DNA of 64,000 nucleotides. Source: Martinezella lusitana (GTDB lineage: Bacteria > Pseudomonadota > Alphaproteobacteria > Rhizobiales > Rhizobiaceae). The translations under genes and the position numbers were made by a program. Under the pieces are notes generated by a model. That model worked only from the letters and a program-made list of their open reading frames with translations. It was not told the DNA's origin and did not search any database. Of this stretch, positions 39,701 through 48,300 are shown one piece after another; the stretch's first letter is position 1, and each line of letters opens with the position of its first letter. The DNA lies in contig NZ_JACHBG010000004.1 in the NCBI RefSeq assembly GCF_014207095.1, positions 124,001-188,000 of the forward strand, written 5' to 3'.

Positions 39701-39913
39701 GGAGCAGGCGCCGAAGCCCGTATCGCGCTCGGCTGGGTGATCGTGGGCGGCCTCGGTTTCGCGACCCTGGTCACTCTCTACATTACGCCGGTCGCCTATC
39801 TCCTCATCGCCCGTTTCGCCAAGCCGCAGACGCATGAAGAGCAGCGTCTGCACGAAGAAATGTCCGATGCGGTGCTGCGCACAAAGCTGGCCAATCTTCG
39901 CGCGGCTGAATGA
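36746..39913 (+). CDS. RND multidrug efflux permease (HAE1 type)
   Basis: This 1055-residue proton-driven pump has the expected 12-segment layout: one N-terminal segment (FVRRPILALVFNTLLVVAGL), two large periplasmic loops and two blocks of membrane helices. Proton-relay aspartates are in GLVVDDAIVVLENIVRR (tandem DD in helix 4), and MAKNGILIVEFANQLRD carries the conserved lysine of helix 10. It resembles the MdtB/MexF branch. It is co-translated with the adaptor. Substrates cannot be predicted. GGAGG about 10 nt upstream supports ATG 36746. Confidence 0.95.
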   Translation: MMGHGTGHGGDMNETGASPGKQSFTALFVRRPILALVFNTLLVVAGLAAYFGVEVRELPDVDRPVVTVRTTFEGASPQTVNQELTKVIEGAVARVSGLKSVSSSSSFGQSRVTLEFSDAIDLSVAANDVRDAIGRISEQLPDQADAPQIVKADSDSQPIMRLAVTSSTMTMDDLTQLADKEIVSRLASVDGVADVELYGSQEKVFRIDVDQAALAGRGLTIGDLTKALATAALDVPAGSLKSVRQDIVVRATAALQTPEDFSRLIIKDRVRLSDVATVTLGPRDGTTVLRSNGVQGVGLGVIRQAQSNTLNISKGIKAVVAQLSKSLPEGTRIVVTNDDAVFIQGAIHEVMLALVLSAVIVTIVIYLFLRDWRATLIPVVTMPVALTGTLAALYIVGFSINILTLLAIVLATGLVVDDAIVVLENIVRRRAERIGPRAAAVLGTREVFFAVIATTATLAAVFIPLSFLPGQVGGLFREFGFVLAFSVGLSSIVALTLCPMLASRMLTKEMREDHGMLGRFGELFADVYRRTLLACLNAPLVVIVFCSLFSAAAIFAFTNVKSELTPNEDRAMVMLRLTTPQGAGLDYTKDQLQRVEERLQPLMDSGDLRNIYAISGLNSQKNTGFTVLTLAPWDERHRTQQEIVADINRVMADVPALRGNVIQANSLRIRGAGSGVQMALIGSNHEALTEAALKLVRALDETGRFDTPRLNNEPTQAQVSVNIDRERASDLGIDISGLSTALQSLLEGRSVVDVFVAGESYPVLLTSTMRPIDDPTDLENVFLKTGDGKIVPMSVIASLKENAVAPQLTRDQQLASVAITAGLKDGMSLGQAVEEVTRIATPLLPPGSRLMPLAEAATLEENSSGMALTFGFAIVIIFLVLAAQFESVLSSLIIMSTVPLGLACAVFALVVTGSSLNIYSQIGLVLLVGVMAKNGILIVEFANQLRDKGEGVREAIEQACALRLRPVMMTMIATILGGVPLVFAEGAGAEARIALGWVIVGGLGFATLVTLYITPVAYLLIARFAKPQTHEEQRLHEEMSDAVLRTKLANLRAAE

Positions 39914-40161
39914 AGTCGACACGGATAAATTGCGCAGATTTCAGGCTGCACGCTGATTTATGGTAAATTATGCGTGTGGCTTAGCGCTTTTTTAAGTGTG
40001 TTTGCTAATCATAGCGGCGAGTAACCGCTGGAACTTTGGCGTTGTTTTTGCCTGGTTCCCCGTGCGCCGACACGATCGGCCCGTGTGCATGATTGCCCGC
40101 GGCAAGGTTGCAATGTTTCCTTGTATTTGTTGCGTATTGTTGCGTCCGGAGTTCGTGTGCC

Positions 40162-41175
40162 GTGAGTATTTTTTCGACCTTTATCAGGGTCACTCCCTCT
40201 ATGACTACAGCACTGGAAGTGCTGAGGGACACCCAGACCAAATTGGCCAATGCGGAGCGGCAGATGTCGTCCGGGCTGCGAGTGCAGACGGTCAAGGACA
40301 ACGCCACCTATTGGAGAATCTCCGCTTTGACGCGCACCGACGTCGGCGCGATATCGTCGGTGCAGGATGCACTCGGTCTTGCTGCCTCGACCGTCAACAC
40401 GGCCTCCACAGGCGTGGAGGGTGCGATCGATGTCGTGACGCAGATCCGCACGAAGCTTGTCAGCGCCTATGAGACGAGCGTCGACAAAACCAAGCTCAAC
40501 GACGAAATCACCCAGCTCAAGCAGCAACTGCGCAGCGTCGGTGAATCGGCAACCTTCAACGGCGTCAATTGGACTGTGTTGCAGGACGGCACGGATCCGA
40601 CAAAGCCGCATCAGATTCCCGGGTCCTTTATCCGCAACACCAATGGAAGCATCTCGATCGGCATGCTGAACTACGAAGGCGTGACCTCGACCGGCGGCCC
40701 CATCGTTCCCGCGGATGCCCGATATCTGATCGACGATCAATCGAGTGGTTCGGGCGGATACGGCGTGCTGACATCGACCGCCTTTGCGACGGCGGCCGGC
40801 GCGGCCAAGAACTACGTCCTGATCAGCAGCAAAAACGGCAGCACCAGCGGCCAGACCGAAATCTCCCTTGATGCAAATACGACGAAGGGGGCGATCACCG
40901 ACATGGTCAACACGGTGACGGGGATGTTGAAGCAGCTCAATACGATCGGATCTGCTTTCGGCTCGCTTGAGTCCCGCATCAGTCTTCAGACTGAGTTCGC
41001 CAAAAATCTCAACGATTCCCTCACGACCGGTGTGGGCAAACTCGTGGACGCTGATATGGAGCAACAGTCGAGCAGAGTATTGGCGCTGCAGGCACAGCAG
41101 CAGCTCGGCCTGCAGTCTTTGTCGATCGCCAATGCAAGCTTTAATGCCGTGCTTCAGCTTTTCCACGCCGCGTGA
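40162..41175 (+). CDS. Divergent orphan flagellin
   Basis: This 337-residue flagellin has conserved D0/D1 ends: N-terminal ALEVLRDTQTKLANAERQMS followed by SGLRV..DNATYWRI and SVQDALGLAASTVNTA (about 17-85), and C-terminal ALQAQQQLGLQSLSIANASF plus NAVLQLF. The variable middle (about 130-260) is short. The N-terminus departs from the usual rhizobial MTSIxTN start. GTG 40162 has GGAG 10 nt upstream and ATG 40201 has AGGG; both are possible. No other flagellar or chemotaxis gene lies within the window apart from the distant cheW, so this is an isolated filament subunit. Confidence 0.88.
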   Translation: MSIFSTFIRVTPSMTTALEVLRDTQTKLANAERQMSSGLRVQTVKDNATYWRISALTRTDVGAISSVQDALGLAASTVNTASTGVEGAIDVVTQIRTKLVSAYETSVDKTKLNDEITQLKQQLRSVGESATFNGVNWTVLQDGTDPTKPHQIPGSFIRNTNGSISIGMLNYEGVTSTGGPIVPADARYLIDDQSSGSGGYGVLTSTAFATAAGAAKNYVLISSKNGSTSGQTEISLDANTTKGAITDMVNTVTGMLKQLNTIGSAFGSLESRISLQTEFAKNLNDSLTTGVGKLVDADMEQQSSRVLALQAQQQLGLQSLSIANASFNAVLQLFHAA

Positions 41176-41259
41176 TCGCCAATCGGCGCCGCAAGCAAGG
41201 TGGGGCGGGGTTACCATCGACCCCGCAGAGCGCCGGTAGCCCGCGCTTTCTGCAGGAGT

Positions 41260-41280
41260 TGTGTATATGCTCTATACACA
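41260..41280. promoter_or_regulatory. 8-bp inverted repeat upstream of the OmpA-like gene
   Basis: TGTGTATA (41260-41267) and TATACACA (41273-41280) are separated by TGCTC. The repeat lies 92 bp upstream of the lipoprotein start and could be a repressor site or a 5'-UTR hairpin. Confidence 0.5.
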
Positions 41281-41371
41281 GGGAACAGAGAATTGGTGAA
41301 TATTTCTCTTCATCATCTTGCCGCAATGTTTCATATCTGCTGCGGACATCGAACCGGAGAGCGACGATTCT

Positions 41372-42040
41372 ATGATCAAGAAAATTGCCATTCTTGCCCT
41401 AGCGGCAGCCTTTTTGAACGCGTGCACCACGACTGATCCCTATACGGGCGAGCAGAAGGTGTCCAACACGGCCGGCGGTGCGGCGATCGGCGCCGGCGTC
41501 GGTGCGGTCGCCGGTCTTCTTATCGGTCATTCGCCATCGTCGCGCCGCAATGCCGCGCTGATCGGTGCAGGCGTCGGTGCTCTCGCGGGTGCCGGTATCG
41601 GCAACTACATGGACCAGCAGGAATCCGAGCTGCGTGCGCAGTTGCAGGGCACCGGGGTCTCGGTTACCCGCGTCGGCGACCGCATCATCCTCAACATGCC
41701 GTCGGCCATCACTTTCGACATCGACAGGGATGCGATCAAGCCGGAATTCTTCGCGACGCTCAATTCCGTCGCAATCGTTCTGCGCAAATTCAACCGCACC
41801 CTCATCGACGTCAACGGTCACACCGATTCGACCGGAAGTCTGCAGCATAACCAGGATCTGTCCGAGCGCCGTGCCGGCTCGGTTGCTTCCTATCTCAGCA
41901 GCCAGGGTATCGATCAGCGTCGCATGTCGGCCATCGGCTTCGGTCCTTCGCAGCCGGTTGCAACGAATGCGAACGAGGCTGGCCGCGCCCAGAACCGCCG
42001 CGTCGAGATCCAGATCGCGCCGATCACGCAGAACGGCTAA
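41372..42040 (+). CDS. OmpA-family lipoprotein with glycine zipper (YiaD-like)
   Basis: This 222-residue outer-membrane lipoprotein has a signal with lipobox LNAC (Cys18), two glycine-zipper segments (AIGAGVGAVAGLLIG and ALIGAGVGALAGAGIG, about 38-75) and a C-terminal OmpA peptidoglycan-binding domain with NGHTDSTGS, LSERRAGSVASYL and NRRVEIQI. It probably ties the outer membrane to peptidoglycan. GGAGAG about 10 nt upstream supports ATG 41372. A terminator follows, so it is probably monocistronic. Confidence 0.93.
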   Translation: MIKKIAILALAAAFLNACTTTDPYTGEQKVSNTAGGAAIGAGVGAVAGLLIGHSPSSRRNAALIGAGVGALAGAGIGNYMDQQESELRAQLQGTGVSVTRVGDRIILNMPSAITFDIDRDAIKPEFFATLNSVAIVLRKFNRTLIDVNGHTDSTGSLQHNQDLSERRAGSVASYLSSQGIDQRRMSAIGFGPSQPVATNANEAGRAQNRRVEIQIAPITQNG

Positions 42041-42052
42041 CCTGTTCAATGA

Positions 42053-42087
42053 AACGGCCGGGTCTCACGATCCGGCCGTTCTTTTTA
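42053..42087 (+). terminator. Rho-independent terminator after the OmpA-like gene
   Basis: A perfect 9-bp stem (AACGGCCGG 42053-42061, CCGGCCGTT 42072-42080) is followed by CTTTTTA, 13 bp after the stop. Confidence 0.9.
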
Positions 42088-42096
42088 CTTGCACGG

Positions 42097-42504
42097 TCAC
42101 GCATGCATGCTTGCGCCCTTAGTGATCTTGTCGACGATCTTCTTTTCCGCACGCAAGGCGATGCCGACGACCTTGGCGTCTTCAGGGGTGAACTCGGAAA
42201 AGACTGCACGATTGGCCACGTCATGGCCGGTTGAAAACATTTCCTCGATGAAAACGGAAGAGGTGACGCCGCGTTCCAGCGCGCGGCGATGGATGGCGGA
42301 GATCTTGTCTTGGTCGGCTGAAAGGACAATGATCGGCTGGATCGACAAAGCATTGTAGACGTTGCCGGTGCGATCGCGATAGGCTTCACCGATGATATCG
42401 GGATGCTGCCCGGCGATGCCTGTCGACAGGAAGGCAGTCACGTTCAGCTTCTGCCAGGATTGAAGATCGCTCCGCAGAACGATCGCGATTTTAGTATCGA
42501 ACAT
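42097..42504 (-). CDS. DUF2000 family protein
   Basis: This 135-residue cytoplasmic protein matches DUF2000: KIAIVLRSDLQSWQKLNVTA at the N-terminus, GIAGQHPDIIGEAYRDRTGN, NALSIQPIIVLSA and a C-terminal RAEKKIVDKITKGA. The fold resembles PTH2-like proteins, but the function is unknown. Its start codon is 2 bp from that of the divergent AraC regulator, so each gene's promoter must lie within the other. DUF2000 with an AraC gene is a recurrent pairing, suggesting regulation of one by the other. Confidence 0.88.
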   Translation of the reverse strand: MFDTKIAIVLRSDLQSWQKLNVTAFLSTGIAGQHPDIIGEAYRDRTGNVYNALSIQPIIVLSADQDKISAIHRRALERGVTSSVFIEEMFSTGHDVANRAVFSEFTPEDAKVVGIALRAEKKIVDKITKGASMHA

Positions 42505-42506
42505 CG

Positions 42507-43415
42507 ATGGTCACTTTCATGCAGCCTGGAAATGGGACATTGCGCGACGATGTAGCCGGACAGATCTTCGAGGGTCTTGAACGTTTGTGCGTGACGCCCG
42601 ATGCCAACCGCATCCTGTCGGCGCCAGCTTATCCCGGCATCGAGCGAATCCAGGCGCAGTTTCGAGGCGATGCGTTCGATCTGCATCGACACGATACCTA
42701 TGCGCTTGGCGTCACCATGCGAGGCGTGCAGACGTTCCGCTATCGCGGCGAGCGGCGCTATAGCCAGCCGGGGCGGGTGATCATCCTTCATCCGGACGAG
42801 TTGCACGACGGCGGAGCTGCGACAGAGGACGGGCTCGTCTATCGCATGCTCTATCTGGAGCCTTCGGTGCTCTTCCAGTGCCTGGAGGCCGCGCGCATCG
42901 GCCTGCCTTTCGTCGATGACCCGATCGTTGAAGACGATCGGCTTGCCGGTTTGCTGCTGGCGGCGCTGGGCGAGCTTGATCGCGAACTCGATGAGCTCTT
43001 CGTCGACGACTTCGTTTCTCGCCTGGCCGATGGCCTCGTGCAGCATGCGCGCCTGCCGCAGCGGCCGTTGGGCAGCATTGCTTGGGGGCAGGCGAAAGCG
43101 GCGCGGGAATATCTGGAAGCGCACGTCACACGCGGTGTTCGCTCCCAGGAGCTGGAGCAGATCACTGGCCTCGACCGGTTTGCGCTTGCTCGGCATTTCC
43201 GAGCCGCTTTCGCCACCAGCCCGCATCGATTTCTGCTGATGCGCCGGCTGCAGCAGGCGAAGGCGTTGATCGTCGAGGGCGAACCGATTGCTGAAGTTGC
43301 CGCTGCGACCGGCTTTGCCGATCAGAGCCATTTGACCCGGCATTTCAAGAAGGCATTCGGTATTGCGCCAGGCGCCTGGAGCAGCATGGTTCGCGCGGCG
43401 GGAACGCCCGGCTGA
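42507..43415 (+). CDS. AraC-family regulator with N-terminal cupin
   Basis: This 302-residue regulator has an N-terminal sugar/ligand-binding cupin-like domain (FDLHRHDTYALGVTMRGVQT, GRVIILHPDELHDGGAA) and C-terminal paired HTH motifs (about 190-290: SQELEQITGLDRFALARHF and IAEVAAATGFADQSHLTRHF). The annotated ATG at 42507 is only 2 bp from the divergent DUF2000 start; ATG 42519 is an alternative. Neither has a good ribosome site. It probably regulates the DUF2000 gene. The ligand is unknown. Confidence 0.9.
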   Translation: MVTFMQPGNGTLRDDVAGQIFEGLERLCVTPDANRILSAPAYPGIERIQAQFRGDAFDLHRHDTYALGVTMRGVQTFRYRGERRYSQPGRVIILHPDELHDGGAATEDGLVYRMLYLEPSVLFQCLEAARIGLPFVDDPIVEDDRLAGLLLAALGELDRELDELFVDDFVSRLADGLVQHARLPQRPLGSIAWGQAKAAREYLEAHVTRGVRSQELEQITGLDRFALARHFRAAFATSPHRFLLMRRLQQAKALIVEGEPIAEVAAATGFADQSHLTRHFKKAFGIAPGAWSSMVRAAGTPG

Positions 43416-43578
43416 CCGGCTTTGGCGGTGCGCCTTCAAGCGGTTTGAAGTCGTCATCAACCCCTCTGAGGAAGGGAGGTCGGTTTCGCCCTTTTCATGG
43501 CTGGACACGGCTGTTTCTATGTCCCATAGAACCGCAAAAGGTTAACGTCCTTTGTGCTCGCGATGGGAGATTCGGACT

Positions 43579-44991
43579 ATGGTTCTGGCTGATGCGAAGG
43601 CGGGAAAACGCAACGAGGCTGGGATATCAGCCGTTCTCGGCGTCTTGAAGCAGGCTTTCGGGGAGCGTTTCCAGACCGGTGAAAGTTTTCGTACACAGCA
43701 CGCCCATACCACCACCTACATTCCTCCGCAGCTTCCAGACGGCGTCGTTTTCGCCGAGACGTGCGACGACGTGCAGGCCGTCGTCAAGGCTTGTGCCGAG
43801 CATCGGGTTCCGATCATCCCGTTTGGCACGGGCTCTTCGCTCGAAGGGCAGGTGAACGCTCCGAATGGTGGAATCTCCATCGATTTCAGCCGCATGAACC
43901 GCATTCTCGAAGTCAATGCCGAGGATCTGGATTGCACGGTCGAGCCTGGGGTGACGCGCGAGCAGCTCAACGTCTATCTGCGCGACACCGGATTGTTTTT
44001 TCCGATCGATCCGGGTGCCAATGCCTCGATCGGCGGCATGACGTCGACGCGCGCTTCTGGCACCAATGCCGTGCGTTATGGCACGATGAAGGACAATGTG
44101 CTGTCTGTGACCGTCGTCACCGCCAATGGCGAGGAAATCCGCACCGCACGCCGTGCCAAGAAATCTTCCGCCGGCTATGATCTGACGCGGCTTTTCGTCG
44201 GCGCCGAGGGCACGCTTGGCGTGTTGACGTCCGTTACGCTGCGGCTGCAGGGCATTCCTCAAAAGATTGCCGGTGGCGCCTGCGCGTTCCCGGATATCAA
44301 GGCTGCCTGTGATGCCGTCATTATGACCATTCAGATGGGCATTCCGGTCGCGCGCATCGAGTTGCTCGATGCCGTGCAGATGCGCGCCTCTAACCGCTAT
44401 TCCGGCCTGACCTACGAAGAAAAGCCGACGCTTTTCCTCGAATTCCACGGCACGGACGAGACAGTCGCGCTGCAATCGGCGCAATTTGGAGAGATTGCGG
44501 CGGAGTGCGGCGGCGGCGAGTTTCTCTGGACGGACAATGCCGAGGAGCGCAACAAGCTCTGGAAAGCGCGTCATGACGCCTACTGGGCCTGCCGCGCATT
44601 GGCACCTGAACTCGCTGCATTGTCGACGGATGTCTGTGTGCCGATCTCGCGGCTTGCGGAATGCGTCGCGGAAACCCAGGCCGATATCGAAGCGCATGGT
44701 TTGCTGGCCCCTATCGTGGGCCATGCGGGCGACGGCAACTTCCATGTGCTCGTGCTCTTCGACGACAAGACTGCGGAAGGCATTGCCGTTGTCGAGGATT
44801 TCGTGGGGCGCCTCAACGCCCGAGCGCTTGCCATGGACGGCACCTGCACGGGTGAGCACGGCATAGGGCAGGGTAAGATGGCGTTTCTCGAGCAGGAACT
44901 CGGCAATGCCGTCGACGTGATGCGACAGGTCAAGGAAGCCCTCGATCCCGATTCCATCTTCAACCCAGGAAAGATTTTCCACCCGCATTGA
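43579..44991 (+). CDS. dld: FAD-linked D-lactate dehydrogenase (GlcD/DLD family)
   Basis: This 470-residue flavoprotein oxidises a D-2-hydroxyacid, most likely D-lactate, passing electrons to the respiratory chain. It has the PP-loop FAD-binding domain (IIPFGTGSSLEGQVNAPNGG, IGGMTSTRASGTNAVRYGTM, VGAEGTLGVLTSVTLRL) and the FAD-oxidase C-domain with GHAGDGNFHVLVLFDD and GTCTGEHGIGQGKM (metal-binding histidines). GGGAGA 9 nt upstream supports ATG 43579 (MVLADAKAG); the frame also opens at 43552. Glycolate oxidase subunit GlcD is the main alternative, but no glcE or glcF follows. Confidence 0.88.
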   Translation: MVLADAKAGKRNEAGISAVLGVLKQAFGERFQTGESFRTQHAHTTTYIPPQLPDGVVFAETCDDVQAVVKACAEHRVPIIPFGTGSSLEGQVNAPNGGISIDFSRMNRILEVNAEDLDCTVEPGVTREQLNVYLRDTGLFFPIDPGANASIGGMTSTRASGTNAVRYGTMKDNVLSVTVVTANGEEIRTARRAKKSSAGYDLTRLFVGAEGTLGVLTSVTLRLQGIPQKIAGGACAFPDIKAACDAVIMTIQMGIPVARIELLDAVQMRASNRYSGLTYEEKPTLFLEFHGTDETVALQSAQFGEIAAECGGGEFLWTDNAEERNKLWKARHDAYWACRALAPELAALSTDVCVPISRLAECVAETQADIEAHGLLAPIVGHAGDGNFHVLVLFDDKTAEGIAVVEDFVGRLNARALAMDGTCTGEHGIGQGKMAFLEQELGNAVDVMRQVKEALDPDSIFNPGKIFHPH

Positions 44992-45352
44992 AAAGTGAAG
45001 CATTCCCATGATTCTGGCCTGCTATGCACCGGAATGGCGCCGCAGCCGGCCGATTTTAGGCCAAATCGATCCGAGATCCGAATTCGCCCTAGAATCAAGG
45101 GAGTAGGGCATAATGTCGTCGGAAATCCGCTTACACTTTTCGGCATCATGCTCTAGGCTGCAGCGACTTTTCCCAATTTATGTCATGGAAAGCGGCCAGG
45201 AAGGGCTGAATTCTGCGGCAAGCCTCGGGAAATGGGTGCGATTCTTGGTTGAGAGACAATAGAGACGTGCGTATCCGGGGCGATGTAGTGTATGTGCTTG
45301 GATAGACTGAGGTTCATCGTCTATTCGGAATGAAGATTGGAGACGGCTAGCG
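44992..45352. other. Intergenic region upstream of the AsmA gene
   Basis: A 361-bp gap with no supported gene. It carries copy 2 of the 37-bp interspersed repeat (45120-45155). No clear promoter or terminator was seen. Confidence 0.45.
45120..45155 (+). repeat. Short interspersed repeat, copy 2 of 3
   Basis: Reads CGGAAATCCGCTTACACTTT then TGCTCTA, aligning with copy 1 at 8708-8744 with few differences in the two ends and a variable middle. Confidence 0.6.
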
Positions 45353-48300
45353 TTGTTGGGAAGGGTCCTGGTTTTTCTGGGTGGGTTGCTTGTGGTGGTG
45401 CTGTTTCTGGCACTGCTTGCTCCGCTCTTCATAGACTGGACCGATTTTCGCAAGAATTTCGAGGATCAGGCGAGCCGTATTATCGGCAAGAAGGTGACCG
45501 TTCACGGCACCGTCGATGCGCGCCTGCTGCCGTTTCCATCCGTGACGTTGCATGATGTGCGAGTCGGCCAGGAGGCCGATGGCACGCCGCTGGTGCAGAT
45601 TGCCGAATTCTCCATGGATGCCGAGCTCGCGCCTTTCCTTTCCGGCGAGGCGCTGATCTTCGACATGCGGGTATCGAAGCCCAAAGTGCGTCTGCGGCTA
45701 CTGAAGGACGGCACGCTGGACTGGATGCGCGGCAGTCAGCCCGAGATCCCGGCAAAGTCCGTGGTGCTTGAAAGCGTGCATGTCGAAAACGGCGATATCG
45801 TCTTTATCGACGAGCAGTCGGGCCGCACCCGGCACGTGGCAAACCTCAATGCCCAGATGTCCGCGAGATCGCTTGCCGGCCCGTGGCGCATCGAAGGTGA
45901 TGCAGCACTCGATGGCGAGCACGGCAATTTCACGGTTTCGAGCAGCCAGCCGGATGATAATGGCGTCCTGCGCGTCCGCACGCGATTGATGCCTGACCGC
46001 CATCCCCTCAATGTCGATCTCGACGGCGAGTTGAAGCTGGTCAACAGCAAGCCCGACTACATGGGATCCTTCACGGCGGGGGTCAACGACAAGCAGTCGC
46101 GCAATTCTGGCGATCAGAAGGCACAGCCCCGCATCAAGGGTCGTTTCGAACTGACGAATGATCGTATTCGCGTGCCGGAATACCGCCTCGAAGTCGGTGC
46201 AGATGATGATCCCTATGTGGTCACGGGCGAGGCGACGCTGGATACCGGCTCCAAGCCGGAGTTCTTGCTGACTGCTGACGGGCAGCAGATCGACGTCAAT
46301 CGGCTTGGCAACAGCAAGGGTGCCAATGGTAAGACCAACAGAAACCCGGCGGTTTCGGCTCGTCAGCGCCTCAACAATCTGATCGCGATCGCGGCCGAGA
46401 TTCCGGTGCCGCAGGTACCGGGCAAGGCGACATTCCGCCTGCCGGCGATCGTTGCCGGCGATACGACCATCCGTGACGTTCAGCTCGATCTGGAACCGGC
46501 GGGAACGGGATGGAAGATCGATCATTCTATCGGCATGCTGCCGGGGCGCACACAGGTTGAAGCGCGTGGCAATCTGGTGCTGCAAGGCGAGCCGAATTTC
46601 GTCGGCAATCTGGTTGTTGCGTCGAACCAGCCCTCCGGGCTTGCTTCTTGGCTGGTGGGATCCGTCGATCCCTCCATTCGCCAGTTGCGGCAGGCCGGGT
46701 TCTCCGCCGATGTCAGCCTGCGCCACGATGCGCAGCGCTTTGAGAATCTAGAGATCGCGATCGGCGCTGCGACGCTGAAGGGCAGGCTCGATCGCGTGGC
46801 GCCAGGCGGCAAAACCACTCCGAAGCTTGCCGTTGACCTTTCGGGCGACGCACTCGATCTCGACGCGCTAAGGGCGTTGACTGGGCTTCTGACTGGCCAG
46901 AACAGCGACGAATCTCTGTTCGATCACCACATCACTGCGCATCTGCAAGCCGGGAAGTTCATGGCTTTCGGCGTGCCGGCAGACAATGTCGACACTTCGT
47001 TTTCGATTGCCGACGGCTCGCTCACACTCGATAAGCTGGCCGTTCGCAATGTTGCCGGCGCCGAGATCACCGCGACCGGGCGGGCAGAGGGCTCGCCGTC
47101 GGACTACAAGGGATCGGGCGAAATCACTTTCAAGGCCGCGGACCCTGGGCCGTTCTTCGAGATGCTGCGCCAGCATCTACCGCATCACCCGGTAATGGAC
47201 AGGTTGGTGCGCAATGCTGCATGGTATGGGAATACCGCTCTTCGTGGCGCGGTAACGCTTGGCGGCGATCAGGACAATGCGCTGACCGTGACATTGGCCG
47301 GCGTCTCCAACGGCAGCCGCGTTAATTTCGACTACCGCATGTCGGATCTTTCGGCTTTCACCGGCAAGGGGACGACGACGCTAGAGGGGACGCTCGAAAA
47401 CTCCATCACCTCGATTGTGTTTGGCCAAGCCGGGCTTGATCCGCTGCCGGTCGAAGCCGATGCCAATGGCCGCCTGACGCTGAAGGTTTCCGCCAGCGGT
47501 ACGGATCCGGCTGACGCTGCGTTGACTTTTGCCACCGACAAGACGTCGTTTACGGCGAACGGCAAGGTCGATGTGCGCCCCGACAGTTTCCTCAACGGCA
47601 ATATCGCCTTGTCTCTCGAAAGCGCCGATATCGATCCCTATTTCGTGATGAACGGCATTGGGGTGCCGCAGATGGGCAGCGGACTGCCCGTCAAGTTCCA
47701 GGCCAATGCAGCTCTGAGCCCGGACAAGATCGTGCTGTCCGACATGAAGGGGCTGCTCGCAGACAACAATGTGTCGGGCGTGTTCACGCTCGACAGAAAG
47801 GCTGCCAATATCAAGGCGACGGGCGAGCTGGCGCTAGACAAGATGGATCTCGGCTGGCTCGCGGAGGCGATCTACGGGCCGATGGAGGATCCCAAAACGG
47901 GAAATCTCTCTAAGGAGAAGCTTGGTCTGCCGGCCTTCACAGGGCTTGATATTGCGCTCAAGCTTTCGGCAAAGCAGGTGTGGCCCGGCATATTCGGACG
48001 GATTTCGAACTTCACCGGCAATGTGGTCTACAAGGGCGAGGAGTTTCGTCTGAACGATCTGGCCGGCGGCTGGAATGGCGGCACGTTGAACGGCAGCCTG
48101 ATGCTCGCCAATTCCGACGGCACGGGCCTGATGCAGACGAAGCTCAACCTCGTCAACGGTGATCTGGCCGCTGTTGTCTGGCAACGCGATGGCGCGCCGC
48201 TTGCCAGCGGTCGCTTCGGTCTGGGGATGAATGTCGAGGCGAGCGGCAAGAGCATTGCCGAGCTTGCTGCAAACGCCAGCGGCTCGGGCGAGATCAAGCT

